Shown here: positions 45,308 through 54,197 of the stretch, one piece after another
Layout: the number at the start of each line of letters is the position of its first letter
Position numbering within the stretch: position 1 is the first letter of the stretch
NCBI RefSeq assembly: GCF_024438035.1
Contig: NZ_JANFQF010000017.1
Location: forward strand, 60,716 to 124,715
DNA from: Rhodococcus tibetensis
GTDB taxonomy: Bacteria > Actinomycetota > Actinomycetes > Mycobacteriales > Mycobacteriaceae
Direction: 5' to 3'
Length of the DNA: 64,000 nucleotides
Program-made: the position numbers and the translations under genes
The notes under the pieces: generated by a model
The model's database searches: none
Told to the model about the DNA's origin: nothing
Seen by the model: the letters and a program-made list of their open reading frames with translations, nothing else

Positions 45308-46096
45308 TCAGTTGCTCGGTGCCGAGACGTCGGTGCCGAAGTACTTCTGCGAGATCTGGGCGAGGGTTCCGTCGGCGCGCAGTTCGTCCAGGGCCTTGTC
45401 GATATCGGGCATCAGGCCGCTGTCCTTCCTGGCCGCGAATGCCTGCTCGCTCGTGTCACCCGTCTCGGCGGCCACCTTCACGCCGGTGTCGCTCGTCTGC
45501 TTCTGGTATTCGGCGACGGCCAGATTATCGTTGACGGTGGCGTCGACGCGACCGTCCTTGAGCAGTGTGATGGCCTGCACGAAGCCCTCGACGGATTCGA
45601 CGTTCGCGCCCGCATCCCTGGCGACCTGCGCCCAGTTGCTCGTCGCGGACTGCGCCGTCGTCTTGCCGTTCAGGTCGGCGAGCGAGGTGATCGAGTTGTC
45701 GTCGGCGCGGGTGACGATCACACCCTCGGAGTAGGTGTACGGCGTCGACAGGTCGTACTTCTGGGTGCGTTCGTCGTTGACGGTCACCTGGTTGGCGACG
45801 AGGTCGTAGCGTTTCGCTTCGAGGCCCGCGAAGATCGAGTCCCACGGTGTCTGCGTGAACTCGACGGAGACGCCGAGTTTGTCACCGACAGCGCGGATGA
45901 CATCCACGTCGTACCCGGTGAGCTGACCGTCGGGGCCCTGGTAGCTGAACGGTGTGTACGTACCCTCGGTGCCGACCTTCAGTACCCCGGCCTCGCGAAC
46001 CTGGTCGATGACCGGCCCCGAGTCTGAGTTCCCACACCCCGCCAGCGACAGCGCGGTCAGGACGGTGATCAGGACGGCCGGAAGTGTGCGTCGCAC
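45308..46096 (-). CDS. Polar amino acid ABC transporter, substrate-binding lipoprotein
   Basis: A 262-residue lipoprotein: signal peptide with lipobox SLAGC, then VLKVGTEGTYTPFSYQGPDG, YDVDVIRAVGDKLGVSVEFT and FTQTPWDSIFAGLEAKRYDL, the SBP family 3 fold (cystine/glutamine type). The sequence VATEGTYxPF with YDV/WD motifs most resembles cystine-binding proteins, but the ligand is not certain. First gene of the three-gene importer. Confidence 0.92.
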   Translation of the reverse strand: MRRTLPAVLITVLTALSLAGCGNSDSGPVIDQVREAGVLKVGTEGTYTPFSYQGPDGQLTGYDVDVIRAVGDKLGVSVEFTQTPWDSIFAGLEAKRYDLVANQVTVNDERTQKYDLSTPYTYSEGVIVTRADDNSITSLADLNGKTTAQSATSNWAQVARDAGANVESVEGFVQAITLLKDGRVDATVNDNLAVAEYQKQTSDTGVKVAAETGDTSEQAFAARKDSGLMPDIDKALDELRADGTLAQISQKYFGTDVSAPSN

Positions 46097-46190
46097 GGGG
46101 TTCCTCCTCTGTCGGCGGATCAGCTAACCGTACTGGTCGAACGCCACCCGGATAGGATCTTCCGAGTCCCCTCAGAAGAATTGTCTCGCC

Positions 46191-47651
46191 GTGCCCTCTC
46201 TCGCTCTCCGACGGCCGGTGTGGCTGCATCCGACAGTGTTTCGTATCGAGTCGTTGTCCGCGCTCGTCGTGGCGATGGCCCTCATCCCGGAGGCGTTGTC
46301 GTTCTCCATCATCGTGGGTGTCGATCCACGGGTGGGACTGTTCACCGCCGCGATCATGGCGATGACCATCGCGTTCACCGGTGGCCGTCCCGCGATGATC
46401 TCCGCGGCCACCGGTTCGGTGTCGCTGGTGCTCGCCCCGCTCATGGCGTCACACGGATTGCAGTGCCTCATCGCGGCCGTCTTCCTCGGCGGTGCGATGC
46501 AGATCCTCCTCGCCGTCCTCGGGGTGGCGCGGCTCATGCGGTTCCTGCCTCGCAGATGGTCGGGTTCTGCAACGCGCTGGGAATCCTCATCTTCGTTCAC
46601 CAGTTCCCGTATCTGACGAACGTGCCGTGGGCGGTGTACGCGCTCCTCGCGGCCGGTCTGGCGCTGCTCGTGTGGATCCCGAAGCTGACCACGGCTGTGC
46701 CCGCCCCGCTGCTGGTGATCGTCGGTCTCACCGCGTTCACCGTTCTCGCCGGTGTGGCGGTGCCCACCGTCGGCGACCAGGGTGAACTGCCCGACGGACT
46801 GCCGACTCTGATCGGACTGCCTGGCGTTCCGATCACGGTCGACACCCTGAAGATCATCGCGCCGTTCGCGTTGGCGATGGCCGTCGTCGGACTGCTCGAA
46901 TCGTTGATGAGCGCCAAGCTCGTGGACTCCGTCACCGACACGCATTCGGACAAGACGCGGGAGTCGTGGGGTCAGGGCGTCGCGAACATCGTCACCGGAC
47001 TCTTCGGCGGCATGGGCGGGTGCGCACTGATCGGGCAGACCATCATCAACGTCAAGACCGGCGGGGCGCGAACCCGGTTGTCGACGTTCCTGTCCGGTGC
47101 GTTTCGGCTGATTCTCGTGGTCGGGCTAGGCAACGTGGTGGGGACCATTCCGATGGCGGCGCTCGTCGCCGTGATGGGCTGGTGGCCGCCACGACCTTCG
47201 ACTGGCACAGCGTGCGCACGCTGCGGCGCATGCCGGTAAGCGAAACGATGGTCATGCTCAGCACCGTGGCGGGCGCCCTGGCCGGGCCGACAACCTCGCG
47301 GTCGGTGTAGCGGTCGGTGTAGTGGTAGCCATGGTGCTGTTCGCCCGCCGGGTGGCCCACATGGTGGAGGTGGACGGCCGACTCGAGGGAGGCGTGAAGA
47401 CGTACCGCGCGCGGGGACAGCTGTTCTTCGCCTCGTCCAACGACCTCGTGTTCTCGTTCGACTACGCCGACGACCCCGACCGTGTGGTGATCGACCTGTC
47501 CGGCGCGACCATCTGGGATGCGTCCACCGTCGCGGCGCTCGACGGCATCACCACCAAGTACGCCAGTCGCGGCACCGACGTCACCGTCGAGGGGTTGAAC
47601 CCGGCCGGCGAGGAACGCTACAACAGGTTGACCGGCCGCCTCGGCGACTAG
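46191..47651 (+). pseudogene. SulP-family anion transporter with STAS domain, broken by three frameshifts
   Basis: Read across frames, this is a complete SulP transporter: SALVVAMALIPEALSFSIIV at the start, the middle part from MVGFCNALGILIFVHQFPYL to GCALIGQTIINVKTGGARTR, then TTFDWHSVRTLRRMPVSETM, NLAVGVAVGVVVAMVLFARR, and a C-terminal STAS domain with VVIDLSGATIWDASTVAALD. The frame changes near 46555, near 47185 and near 47285, each by a small indel. Relatives are about 490-500 residues, matching the whole span. Either the gene is dead or the assembly is wrong at three places. It is tail to tail with endonuclease IV, overlapping by four bases. Confidence 0.75.
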
Positions 47652-48421
47652 CTACCGACCGTCTCCCGCAGAAACGCCAGATCCTCGGCGAGACCTTCGC
47701 CCGGCGTTTCGAGGACTACGGGTGCGTCCGCGGTGCGCACGACCTCGGCGAGCAATTGCGGGTCGATGGTCCCGTCGGCCAGGTTGGCGTGCCGGTCCCG
47801 CGCGGAGTTGAACTCGTCACGCGAGTTGTTGAGGTGCACGAGGTCGATGCGTCCGGTGATGGCTTTGATGCGTTCGACCACACCGACCAGGTCCTCACCG
47901 CCGGCCCAGGCGTGGCAGGTGTCGAGGCAGAAGCCGGCACCGAAATCGCCGACTTCCTGCCATAGCCGGTCGATGGCGTCGAAGTGCCGTGCCATCGCGA
48001 AGTCGCCGCCCGCGGTGTTCTCGATCAGGATGGGCACCGGGAAACCGCCCTTGTCGGCTTGGCGTTCGAAGAGTTTGCGCCAGTTGACGATCCCCTCCTT
48101 GACGTCCTCACCGTCGCGGACGTGGCCGCCGTGCACCACCAGCCCGAACGCCCCGATGTCCGCGGCAGCCTGAGCCTGCTGCGCAACAGCGTTGCGTGAG
48201 GGCATGCGGAGTCGGTTGTTGAGGCTCGCCACATTGATGACGTACGACGAGTGGACGACGACGTCGATGGGGCTGTCGCGGATCTCGTCGGTCCGCGGAT
48301 GCGTGGGCGGTTTGTTCCACTTCTGGGGGTCGGTGAGGAACATCTGGATGATGTCTGCCCCCAGTCGCTCGCCGTATCCGATCGGATCGTCGTCCTGGCG
48401 GACATGTGCTCCTATGCGCAT
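47648..48421 (-). CDS. nfo: Endonuclease IV (AP endonuclease family 2)
   Basis: A 257-residue TIM-barrel enzyme that cuts DNA 5' to abasic sites in base-excision repair. The trinuclear zinc ligands can be placed: His57 in VVHSSY, His97 and His100 in VVHGGH, Glu134 in LIENTAGG, Asp167 and His170 in LDTCHAW, His196 in LVHLNNS, Asp209/His211 in DRHANL and Glu238 in LETPGE. The length is normal for actinobacterial Nfo/End. Confidence 0.92.
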   Translation of the reverse strand: MRIGAHVRQDDDPIGYGERLGADIIQMFLTDPQKWNKPPTHPRTDEIRDSPIDVVVHSSYVINVASLNNRLRMPSRNAVAQQAQAAADIGAFGLVVHGGHVRDGEDVKEGIVNWRKLFERQADKGGFPVPILIENTAGGDFAMARHFDAIDRLWQEVGDFGAGFCLDTCHAWAGGEDLVGVVERIKAITGRIDLVHLNNSRDEFNSARDRHANLADGTIDPQLLAEVVRTADAPVVLETPGEGLAEDLAFLRETVGS

Positions 48422-48484
48422 GCACTCAGGGTAGGGGGTGGGTGTCGGGTGTGGGGAGCAAGACCTGGTCCGGACACGCCGACA

Positions 48485-48512
48485 CTCCTCGCCCCGTGTT
48501 CGGGGCGAGGAG
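48485..48512. terminator. Hairpin between nfo and the secreted peptide gene
   Basis: CTCCTCGCCCC pairs perfectly with GGGGCGAGGAG over a six-base loop (GTGTTC). It lies 21 bases beyond the stop of the minus-strand peptide gene and upstream of nfo, so it most likely ends the peptide transcript. Confidence 0.7.
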
Positions 48513-48533
48513 CTCTGTGTCGGCTGGTCTTGG

Positions 48534-48788
48534 TCACGCGGGCGGCGGCGGTGGGGGCGGCGGCGGAGGGGGCGGTTTCGCCGGTCCGCCGGGCGTCGAT
48601 GTGCAGAACTGGCAGCTGTCTCCGAGGTCCTTCGGAAGTGGCTTCGGATTCGGCTGATGGCAGTTGATCCGGCAGGGAGGCTCGGCGGAAGCCACAGCCG
48701 CCGGACCCACCAACCCGATCGACAGCGCAGCGGCGGCTCCTATGACCGCTGCAATCACGCGGTTGCGGGGTGAACGACTCTTCGACAT
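48534..48788 (-). CDS. Small secreted proline-rich peptide
   Basis: An 84-residue protein: a basic start (MSKSRSPRNR), a hydrophobic core and an AxA-type cleavage site (VASAEPPC), so the mature peptide begins near residue 36. It holds four cysteines (PPCRINC and DSCQFC) and ends in a run of about twelve prolines. The ATG has AAAGGA upstream. No family is recognised. Two cysteine pairs suggest disulfides or a metal site; the polyproline tail may span or bind the cell wall. Confidence 0.7.
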   Translation of the reverse strand: MSKSRSPRNRVIAAVIGAAAALSIGLVGPAAVASAEPPCRINCHQPNPKPLPKDLGDSCQFCTSTPGGPAKPPPPPPPPPPPPA

Positions 48789-48920
48789 CGGGTGTTCCTT
48801 TCGGAGGCGGCGAGGGTGACAGCTCGGCGTTCTGACGTGATTCCATCCTGTGTGAACGCGATCGGAACCGACACCGACCCCGGGGTGAGGATCAGGCCAC
48901 CCTGCGGAGAGCACGCCCAC

Positions 48921-49400
48921 TCAGTCGGCTACTCCGATGTCCTCGTTCCACAGTTCCGGCTGGGATTCGATGAACTCGGTCATCAAGTCGATGCAGTGCT
49001 GGTCGCGGAGAACCGTCACGTCGACCCCGTGCTCTCGGAGCCATTCGTGCCCTCCGGTGAAGGTGACGCTCTCCCCGACGACGACCGCCCCGATGTTGAA
49101 CTGACGGACCAGCCCGCTGCAGTACCAGCACGGCGACAGCGTCGTCACCATGACGGTCGATCGATAATCACGCTGACGTCCGGCCGCCCGAAAGGCATCG
49201 GTTTCACCGTGCACCGAGGGGTCGTTGTGTTGGACCCGGCGGTTGCGCCCACTGCCCAGGAGTTCTCCGTTTCCGGAGAAGAGGGCGGCACCGATCGGAA
49301 TGCCGCCTTCGCGGGCCCCCAATTCGGCTTCGGTAACCGCAGCTGCGAGTAGTTGCTCCGGGTCGAGGGCGAGCCGCGTGGGCTTCGGTGAGATTGGCAT
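48921..49400 (-). CDS. Nucleoside/cytosine deaminase
   Basis: A 159-residue zinc-dependent deaminase with H64-G-E66 (SVHGETDAF) and P90-C91-x-x-C94 (LSPCWYCSGLVRQ), the complete catalytic set. The ending VLRDQHCIDLMTEFIESQPE and the order of blocks resemble yeast-type cytosine deaminases more than tRNA adenosine deaminases. The likely role is pyrimidine salvage. The start is ATG 49400, preceded by AAGGTAG. It diverges from the LVIVD-repeat gene. Confidence 0.87.
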   Translation of the reverse strand: MPISPKPTRLALDPEQLLAAAVTEAELGAREGGIPIGAALFSGNGELLGSGRNRRVQHNDPSVHGETDAFRAAGRQRDYRSTVMVTTLSPCWYCSGLVRQFNIGAVVVGESVTFTGGHEWLREHGVDVTVLRDQHCIDLMTEFIESQPELWNEDIGVAD

Positions 49401-49513
49401 GCGTCTACCTTGCGTCTCCCCGTTGGCTGCGACAACCTGCAATGCGTCGAGCCCACGCTCCTTGGGCGCGCATTCTCCCAAAACGACGTTGTTTTTCTTG
49501 CGAAATACCTACC

Positions 49514-51046
49514 ATGGCGCCCATGGGTTCACACCGCTCGCACCGACGTCGTCGGGTTGCCGCGTTGGCTGGCGTTCTCGCTGTCTGGCTCGTTGCCGCG
49601 CCGGCGGTTGCAGACCCGGTCACGGATTTCGTTGCCGTCCAGCGTACGGCGGTCGATCGCGCCGAGTGCGGCCCAGGATCGGACCAGGAGTCGGGAATGC
49701 AGGGGCAAGTGCCCCTCGGTGATCGCCAGAGCGGACGCAGCCAGGAACCGTACTCGTGCAACCTCGGACTGGTCGGCCAACTCCAGGGTCGAGGGGCGGG
49801 AATTGTCAGCGCCGCATACGGCAAGTGCGTCTATGTGGGATCGAATATCCCCACCCGGCTCGACCGCCCAGGCCCTGGCGTCCAGGTACTGGATGTATCC
49901 GATCCTGCCCACCCGCGTCACACCGGGACCCTGCTCGAACCGCCCATGCAGGCCGGCACCTGGGAGTCACTCAAGGTCGATCCGGGACGCGGTTTGCTCG
50001 CTGGTACGGGTGTGGGATTGCTGACCGGTATCGGCGGATTCTCCATCTACGACGTGTCGCAAGATTGCACGCGCCCGAGGCTGCTCAACCCGGCGACGGG
50101 AACGCAACTGTCGCTACCACTTCCGATCACGACGCACGAGGGCGGCTTCTCGCCGGACGGCCGAACATATTGGGCTGCCGGCACAGTCGGTGGCCAGTTG
50201 TCCGGGATCGATGTCAGCAATCCGGCTGAGCCCCGCGTCGTCTGGACGGGCCTGACCGGTGTCTCGAACCACGGCTTCGGGATCACGCCTGATGGCAACC
50301 GGATGTATATCTCCACGCTGGCGGGCATCACTGTGCTGGACATCAGCGCCGTCCAACGTCGCGATCTCTTTCCCGTGGTGCCGCATGTGGGACGCAGGCT
50401 GTGGTCTGACGGTCAGGTCACGCAGCACACCATCCCCGTCACTGTGGACGGCGCACCGGTCATCTTCACCGTGGACGAAGGGGGATCGGGCGGCGTGAAA
50501 GTGATCGACTCGTCCGACGATGCGAACCTACGGTTGATCAACACGATCAAGCTCGAGGTGAACCTGCCACAGAACATGGACGTGTGGGCGCAGGACAACG
50601 GTGGCAATGGCGCCTTCGGTTACGACGCGCACTACTGCAGTGTCGACAGGCCCGTGGATCCCACCGCGCTGGCTTGTGGCTGGATCCAGTCCGGTATCCG
50701 CGTTTTCGACGTACGCGACCTGCAGGACATCGACGAAATCGCATACTTCATCCCACCGGGGCAGCCGGCCAAGGCCGGTCAGCTCGAGAATTCGACGCAC
50801 GCGACCCTGGGTTCGATAGTGGGCCTTCCTCTGTTGGGGTCCATCGCGGTCGCGCGGGCCGCGTTGGAGGGTGATATCAGCGGAGCGGACACGGTCGGGC
50901 CGGGCACCCGGCCGATCGGAATCGACATGTCCAGCGATTGGTGCATGTCGCCCCCGGAATTTCGCGGCGACCAATTGTGGGTGACGTGCATGGACAACGG
51001 GTTCCTTGCCCTGCAGTTCCAGAACGGTGTGTACCCGCTGACATGA
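49514..51046 (+). CDS. Secreted LVIVD-repeat (beta-propeller-like) protein
   Basis: A 510-residue exported protein. The N-terminus MAPMGSHRSHRRRRVAALAG with a following hydrophobic run and AVAD gives a Sec or Tat-like signal. The mature part contains repeated strands such as VQVLDVSDPAHPRHTGTL, FSIYDVSQDC, LSGIDVSNPAEPRVVW and ITVLDISAVQ, the LVIVD repeat pattern predicted to form a beta propeller. Several cysteines are present. Its gene overlaps the DUF305 gene by four bases (ATGA), so the two should work together outside the membrane, possibly in metal handling. ATG 49523 is an alternative start. Confidence 0.78.
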   Translation: MAPMGSHRSHRRRRVAALAGVLAVWLVAAPAVADPVTDFVAVQRTAVDRAECGPGSDQESGMQGQVPLGDRQSGRSQEPYSCNLGLVGQLQGRGAGIVSAAYGKCVYVGSNIPTRLDRPGPGVQVLDVSDPAHPRHTGTLLEPPMQAGTWESLKVDPGRGLLAGTGVGLLTGIGGFSIYDVSQDCTRPRLLNPATGTQLSLPLPITTHEGGFSPDGRTYWAAGTVGGQLSGIDVSNPAEPRVVWTGLTGVSNHGFGITPDGNRMYISTLAGITVLDISAVQRRDLFPVVPHVGRRLWSDGQVTQHTIPVTVDGAPVIFTVDEGGSGGVKVIDSSDDANLRLINTIKLEVNLPQNMDVWAQDNGGNGAFGYDAHYCSVDRPVDPTALACGWIQSGIRVFDVRDLQDIDEIAYFIPPGQPAKAGQLENSTHATLGSIVGLPLLGSIAVARAALEGDISGADTVGPGTRPIGIDMSSDWCMSPPEFRGDQLWVTCMDNGFLALQFQNGVYPLT

Positions 51047-51657
51047 AGCACCTTGCTCGCACGGCGGCGGCCGTCGCATGCCTGCTACTCGGCGTGGTCG
51101 TCGGGGCGTGGTGGCAGGGGCAGCCGGCTCAGCCCCGCGAAATCAGCATGTCGCTCGAACCGATGGAAGTCGGCTTCGCGCAGGATATGTCGACCCACCA
51201 CCTGCAGGCGATCGAGTTATGTCACGCACTCGAGTCGCCGCGTGATCCCGTGGTCGACGCATTGTGCGCGCAGATCACCTCCAGCCAGAACCAAGAAATC
51301 GGAGTGCTCAGCGGATGGTTGATGTTGCTCGACCAACCGCAGACATCGTCGCATCCGATGGCATGGATGGGTACTGATCATGGCCATGCCGGTGCCCACA
51401 TGCCGGGAATGGCGAGCTGGACCGAGATGGACGAGCTCCGTCGACGCTCGGGACTCGCAGCTGAGACGTCCTTCCTCCAGCTCATGATCCGCCACCATCG
51501 TGGTGGCCTCGACATGGCCTCCTACGCCGCGCAGCACGCCACCACGCGAGCGGTGGCGCAGCTGGCGACATCGATGATCAAGGAGCAGAGCGAAGAGATC
51601 GGCGTCATGGAGCCGCTGCTGGCGGCCAGGGGCGGAGAGCAGCTTGCGTATCCGTAG
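51043..51657 (+). CDS. Membrane-anchored DUF305 protein
   Basis: A 204-residue protein with an N-terminal anchor (about 5-24) and a ferritin-like DUF305 domain in two halves: FAQDMSTHHLQAIELCHALE and LMIRHHRGGLDMASYAAQHA, each with the D-M/H-H metal-ligand-like motif of the family. The middle section is rich in methionine and histidine (HPMAWMGTDHGHAGAHMPGM), which suits copper or silver binding. Function in Actinobacteria is not established. Coupled to the LVIVD-repeat gene. Confidence 0.85.
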   Translation: MKHLARTAAAVACLLLGVVVGAWWQGQPAQPREISMSLEPMEVGFAQDMSTHHLQAIELCHALESPRDPVVDALCAQITSSQNQEIGVLSGWLMLLDQPQTSSHPMAWMGTDHGHAGAHMPGMASWTEMDELRRRSGLAAETSFLQLMIRHHRGGLDMASYAAQHATTRAVAQLATSMIKEQSEEIGVMEPLLAARGGEQLAYP

Positions 51658-51799
51658 TCCGGATGACCGAACGTTACCTCGACGCTCTTCGGCGCTGATC
51701 GGATCGCATCGTCGGCGCGAACGACCGCGGCCTGCAGGGCCTCTACCTCCGAATCAGGACGGGCGGCTGACGAATTGCACGACGGGCGAGGTGGTTCGA

Positions 51800-52288
51800 T
51801 CAGCCGACGATGCGTGCGATGAAGGCGTTCACATTGTCACGGACTCGTTCGATCCTCTCTTCCGGGTCGAGATCCTCGCGGTAGTGCCTGCCCAGTGCGG
51901 GCGTCTTCTTTCTGCGCGCGTACAGCGAACAGGCGAGATCGGCGCACATGTAGGTGCCGATCGAGTTACCTCGGCGGCCGGATTCTCCGGCCTTGTGTGC
52001 GGCCATGAGGGAGACCCCACCATTGGTATGTGTGGTCATGCAGATCGTGCACATTTGCGCCCGGCGAGATCCGCCCGTTTCGTAACGGAGAGCGACACCG
52101 ACGAGACGATCGTCCTGGGGCACGACAACATAGCACCGGCCAGGAAACGACGGGTCACTCCAGCCGAGGAAGTCGAGGTCTGCCCAGGGTCTGTCAGATA
52201 GATCCTGGGGGAGGGGCAACCGCTTGGCATCGCCCTTGGAGCAGTTGACGAACGACGACCTGATGTCGCGTTCACTGATGGGTTCCAT
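51800..52288 (-). CDS. FBP-domain (FusB-like, EF-G-binding) zinc-finger protein
   Basis: A 162-residue protein of the FBP family: EPISERDIRSSFVNCSKGDA and LPLPQDLSDRPWADLDFLGW lead to a C-terminal treble-clef zinc finger with CTICMTTHTNGG and MCADLACSLYARRK supplying four cysteines. FusB-type proteins in staphylococci bind EF-G and release it from fusidic-acid-stalled ribosomes; the actinobacterial FBP proteins share the zinc-finger part. The role here is inferred. The start is ATG 52288, with GGGAG ten bases upstream. Confidence 0.82.
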   Translation of the reverse strand: MEPISERDIRSSFVNCSKGDAKRLPLPQDLSDRPWADLDFLGWSDPSFPGRCYVVVPQDDRLVGVALRYETGGSRRAQMCTICMTTHTNGGVSLMAAHKAGESGRRGNSIGTYMCADLACSLYARRKKTPALGRHYREDLDPEERIERVRDNVNAFIARIVG

Positions 52289-52300
52289 GACGAGAAGCAC

Positions 52301-52917
52301 TCCCTCTGTTCGTGGTGGACAAAGCGAAGCGACCTTACGGATGTCGGTCGCCGCTGAGCAACGGATTTATCGAGGACTGGCCATCCCGCCGCAGTGGAGA
52401 GCGCGGCGGCCACAGCGAAGATTCAGCGCGTGCTGAAGGCAATTTCACATGGAGTTTCTGCGCTGATGCCGCTCAATCCGAGGCGAAAGGCGAAGACTGC
52501 GCCCAGATCCAGCGTCCATCGCACTCCCGGCGATGGGTCGCCCAACGGCGGCACGAAGCCCGCGATGGATTACCCTCCCCAATGTTCGAGCCCGGCGCAG
52601 AGTTTCCGATGGGGGAATGCCGTACCGTTCGCGGTATGCGGCGGCGAGTCTGCCGAATCTACGCGAAGCGCTGGAGTTCAGCGTGTCCGACAGTTCCCGG
52701 GGCAGCACTGCGGATCGCCGGTGCTCTCGCACAATTCCTGGCTGTCCCAGGGCTTGTTGGGCGGGGAGTGGTGCTGGCAAGCGTCGACCACCCTCGTTGA
52801 GAAGAAACGTTGTGTGCATCCGCCCGGGCCATGCGGGAGTGGAGGTCTGCTCGACTCCCGCAGTGGGCATCGAGAACTTCCGGTGCCGAGCAATATCTGA
52901 GCAGGGGCCTGAACAGA
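52301..52917. other. Region without an intact gene between the FBP gene and 52918
   Basis: Frames of up to 206 codons exist on both strands, but composition is not protein-like except for the AraC remnant given separately. No repeat or RNA structure stood out. Confidence 0.45.
52577..52675 (-). pseudogene. C-terminal remnant of an AraC-family regulator
   Basis: The minus-strand stretch reads RRFGRLAAAYRERYGIPPSE followed by TLRRA, which is the second helix-turn-helix end of AraC regulators (GF-H-GRFAAAYRERYG-PS-TLRR). Upstream the frame contains no first helix-turn-helix and no ligand-binding domain. Only this fragment survives. Confidence 0.5.
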
Positions 52918-53466
52918 TCAGATGTTGCTGAGATCGGTCATCACCTGATCGAATGCGCCGGTGCGACCGGGTGTCACAACTTTGTGGAACACCGTGAGTA
53001 TGCACTCGTCGAGGGCATCCGTCGCCGCAAGGGTCTTCCGAGTGACGGTAGTAGCACGAGACCAACGGCCACGTACCATGCGCGCCAATGCGATTCCGTC
53101 ACGCAGGGCCGTTGCTTTTCGACCCGATGAATGAGCGAAGAGATACGTCCGGTCCGAGATCACGACCTCGCACCGTTTGTTCTTCCGACGCATCGCCTTG
53201 GGTTTCTGGTCGGTCACGGTTCCGATCGTTCCGTCGGACAGTCGAAGTGTTGCCGGCTTACCTTTGCGGAGTGCGGGCACGTGTTGTTTCATACTTTCGG
53301 CGACCGATTCCCTCTTCCAGCCGCTGGAAGCTCCATCGATCCCGTCGCCCGGGGTGGGAAACAGTTCGCCGCGGACAACCCCCGACGGATCGAATATCGC
53401 TATGGCCGAACCATCTTCGGCGGGTTTCACGAACCACCCGGTTTCTGTAGGACTCCGCCAATTCAT
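52918..53466 (-). CDS. Hypothetical protein, 182 residues
   Basis: Not recognised. A soluble protein beginning MNWRSPTETGWFVKPAEDG with alternating strands (AIAIFDPSGVVRGELFP) and a basic second half (DQKPKAMRRKNKRCEVVISD, RKATALRDGIALARMVRGRW). No membrane span. The start is uncertain: ATG 53466 or ATG 53523. The upstream GGGAGGGG lies rather far from 53466. Codon use is slightly weaker than in the core genes, which suits an accessory gene. Confidence 0.5.
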   Translation of the reverse strand: MNWRSPTETGWFVKPAEDGSAIAIFDPSGVVRGELFPTPGDGIDGASSGWKRESVAESMKQHVPALRKGKPATLRLSDGTIGTVTDQKPKAMRRKNKRCEVVISDRTYLFAHSSGRKATALRDGIALARMVRGRWSRATTVTRKTLAATDALDECILTVFHKVVTPGRTGAFDQVMTDLSNI

Positions 53467-53622
53467 GCGGAGAATTATTCCCCTCCCTCTCGAGGCCGTC
53501 GCCGGTGCGGAGGCGGACTCCATTCCATCGCACGATCAACTGGTTCCGGTCGCGGTGGTAGTCATTCGGAATATACCGATCAGGTGCCACGAACCACCCC
53601 ACCGACGAGGCGGACGCGGACG

Positions 53623-53970
53623 TCAGTGAGCGTCGTGGAAGGCCTGCTCGATCTCGGTGGGAATGCGGCCGCGAGAGGAAATCTCGTATCCCTGCTCGAT
53701 CGCCCAGGCGCGGATCTTCTTCGTTTCGCCGGATTGCCGCCTCGCAACGACTGGGTTGGCCTGCAAGTCCGCGCGGTGCTTGCGGCCGCCGACCCGGGTG
53801 GAGTGCGCGATGTAGTACTCGAAGGTCTCTCGGAGTTCCTTCGCGTGCTCGTCCTTCAGATCGATCACGTACTCGACGCCGTCGACTGCATAGCTGATGC
53901 TCTCGCCATCCTCACCAAAGGCGGTGCCGTCGATGTCGTCGACCAGCTCAACCACGACCTTGCGTGCCAC
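53623..53970 (-). CDS. lsr2: Lsr2-family nucleoid-associated protein
   Basis: A 115-residue Lsr2: the N-terminal dimerisation domain VARKVVVELVDDIDGTAFGE and ISYAVDGVEYVIDL, then the C-terminal DNA-binding helices with IRAWAIEQGYEISSRGRIPT, where RGR is the AT-hook-like core that enters the minor groove. Lsr2 bridges DNA and silences AT-rich, often foreign, genes. The start is GTG 53970, with GAGGAG eight bases upstream. Its location in a decayed accessory stretch suggests it may be a second, horizontally acquired copy. Confidence 0.92.
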   Translation of the reverse strand: MARKVVVELVDDIDGTAFGEDGESISYAVDGVEYVIDLKDEHAKELRETFEYYIAHSTRVGGRKHRADLQANPVVARRQSGETKKIRAWAIEQGYEISSRGRIPTEIEQAFHDAH

Positions 53971-54197
53971 AGATTCCACTCCTCGGGTTCTTCGGTACGG
54001 ACCAGACGACAGTACTGGCAGCACCGGGAAGGCGGGGCGCGTGTCCGGTCCCGCTGCCGCACGGTCATGCAGAACCTGAACGCATTGTTGTTTGTCTAAT
54101 GGGAGTCTAGCGTCGTCTCATGCATATAACGCTCGCCAGTGGATAGGCGAGCAGGGAAGCCTCTGATCTCGTTAGTACCTAGGCGCTCAGCTGGGAG

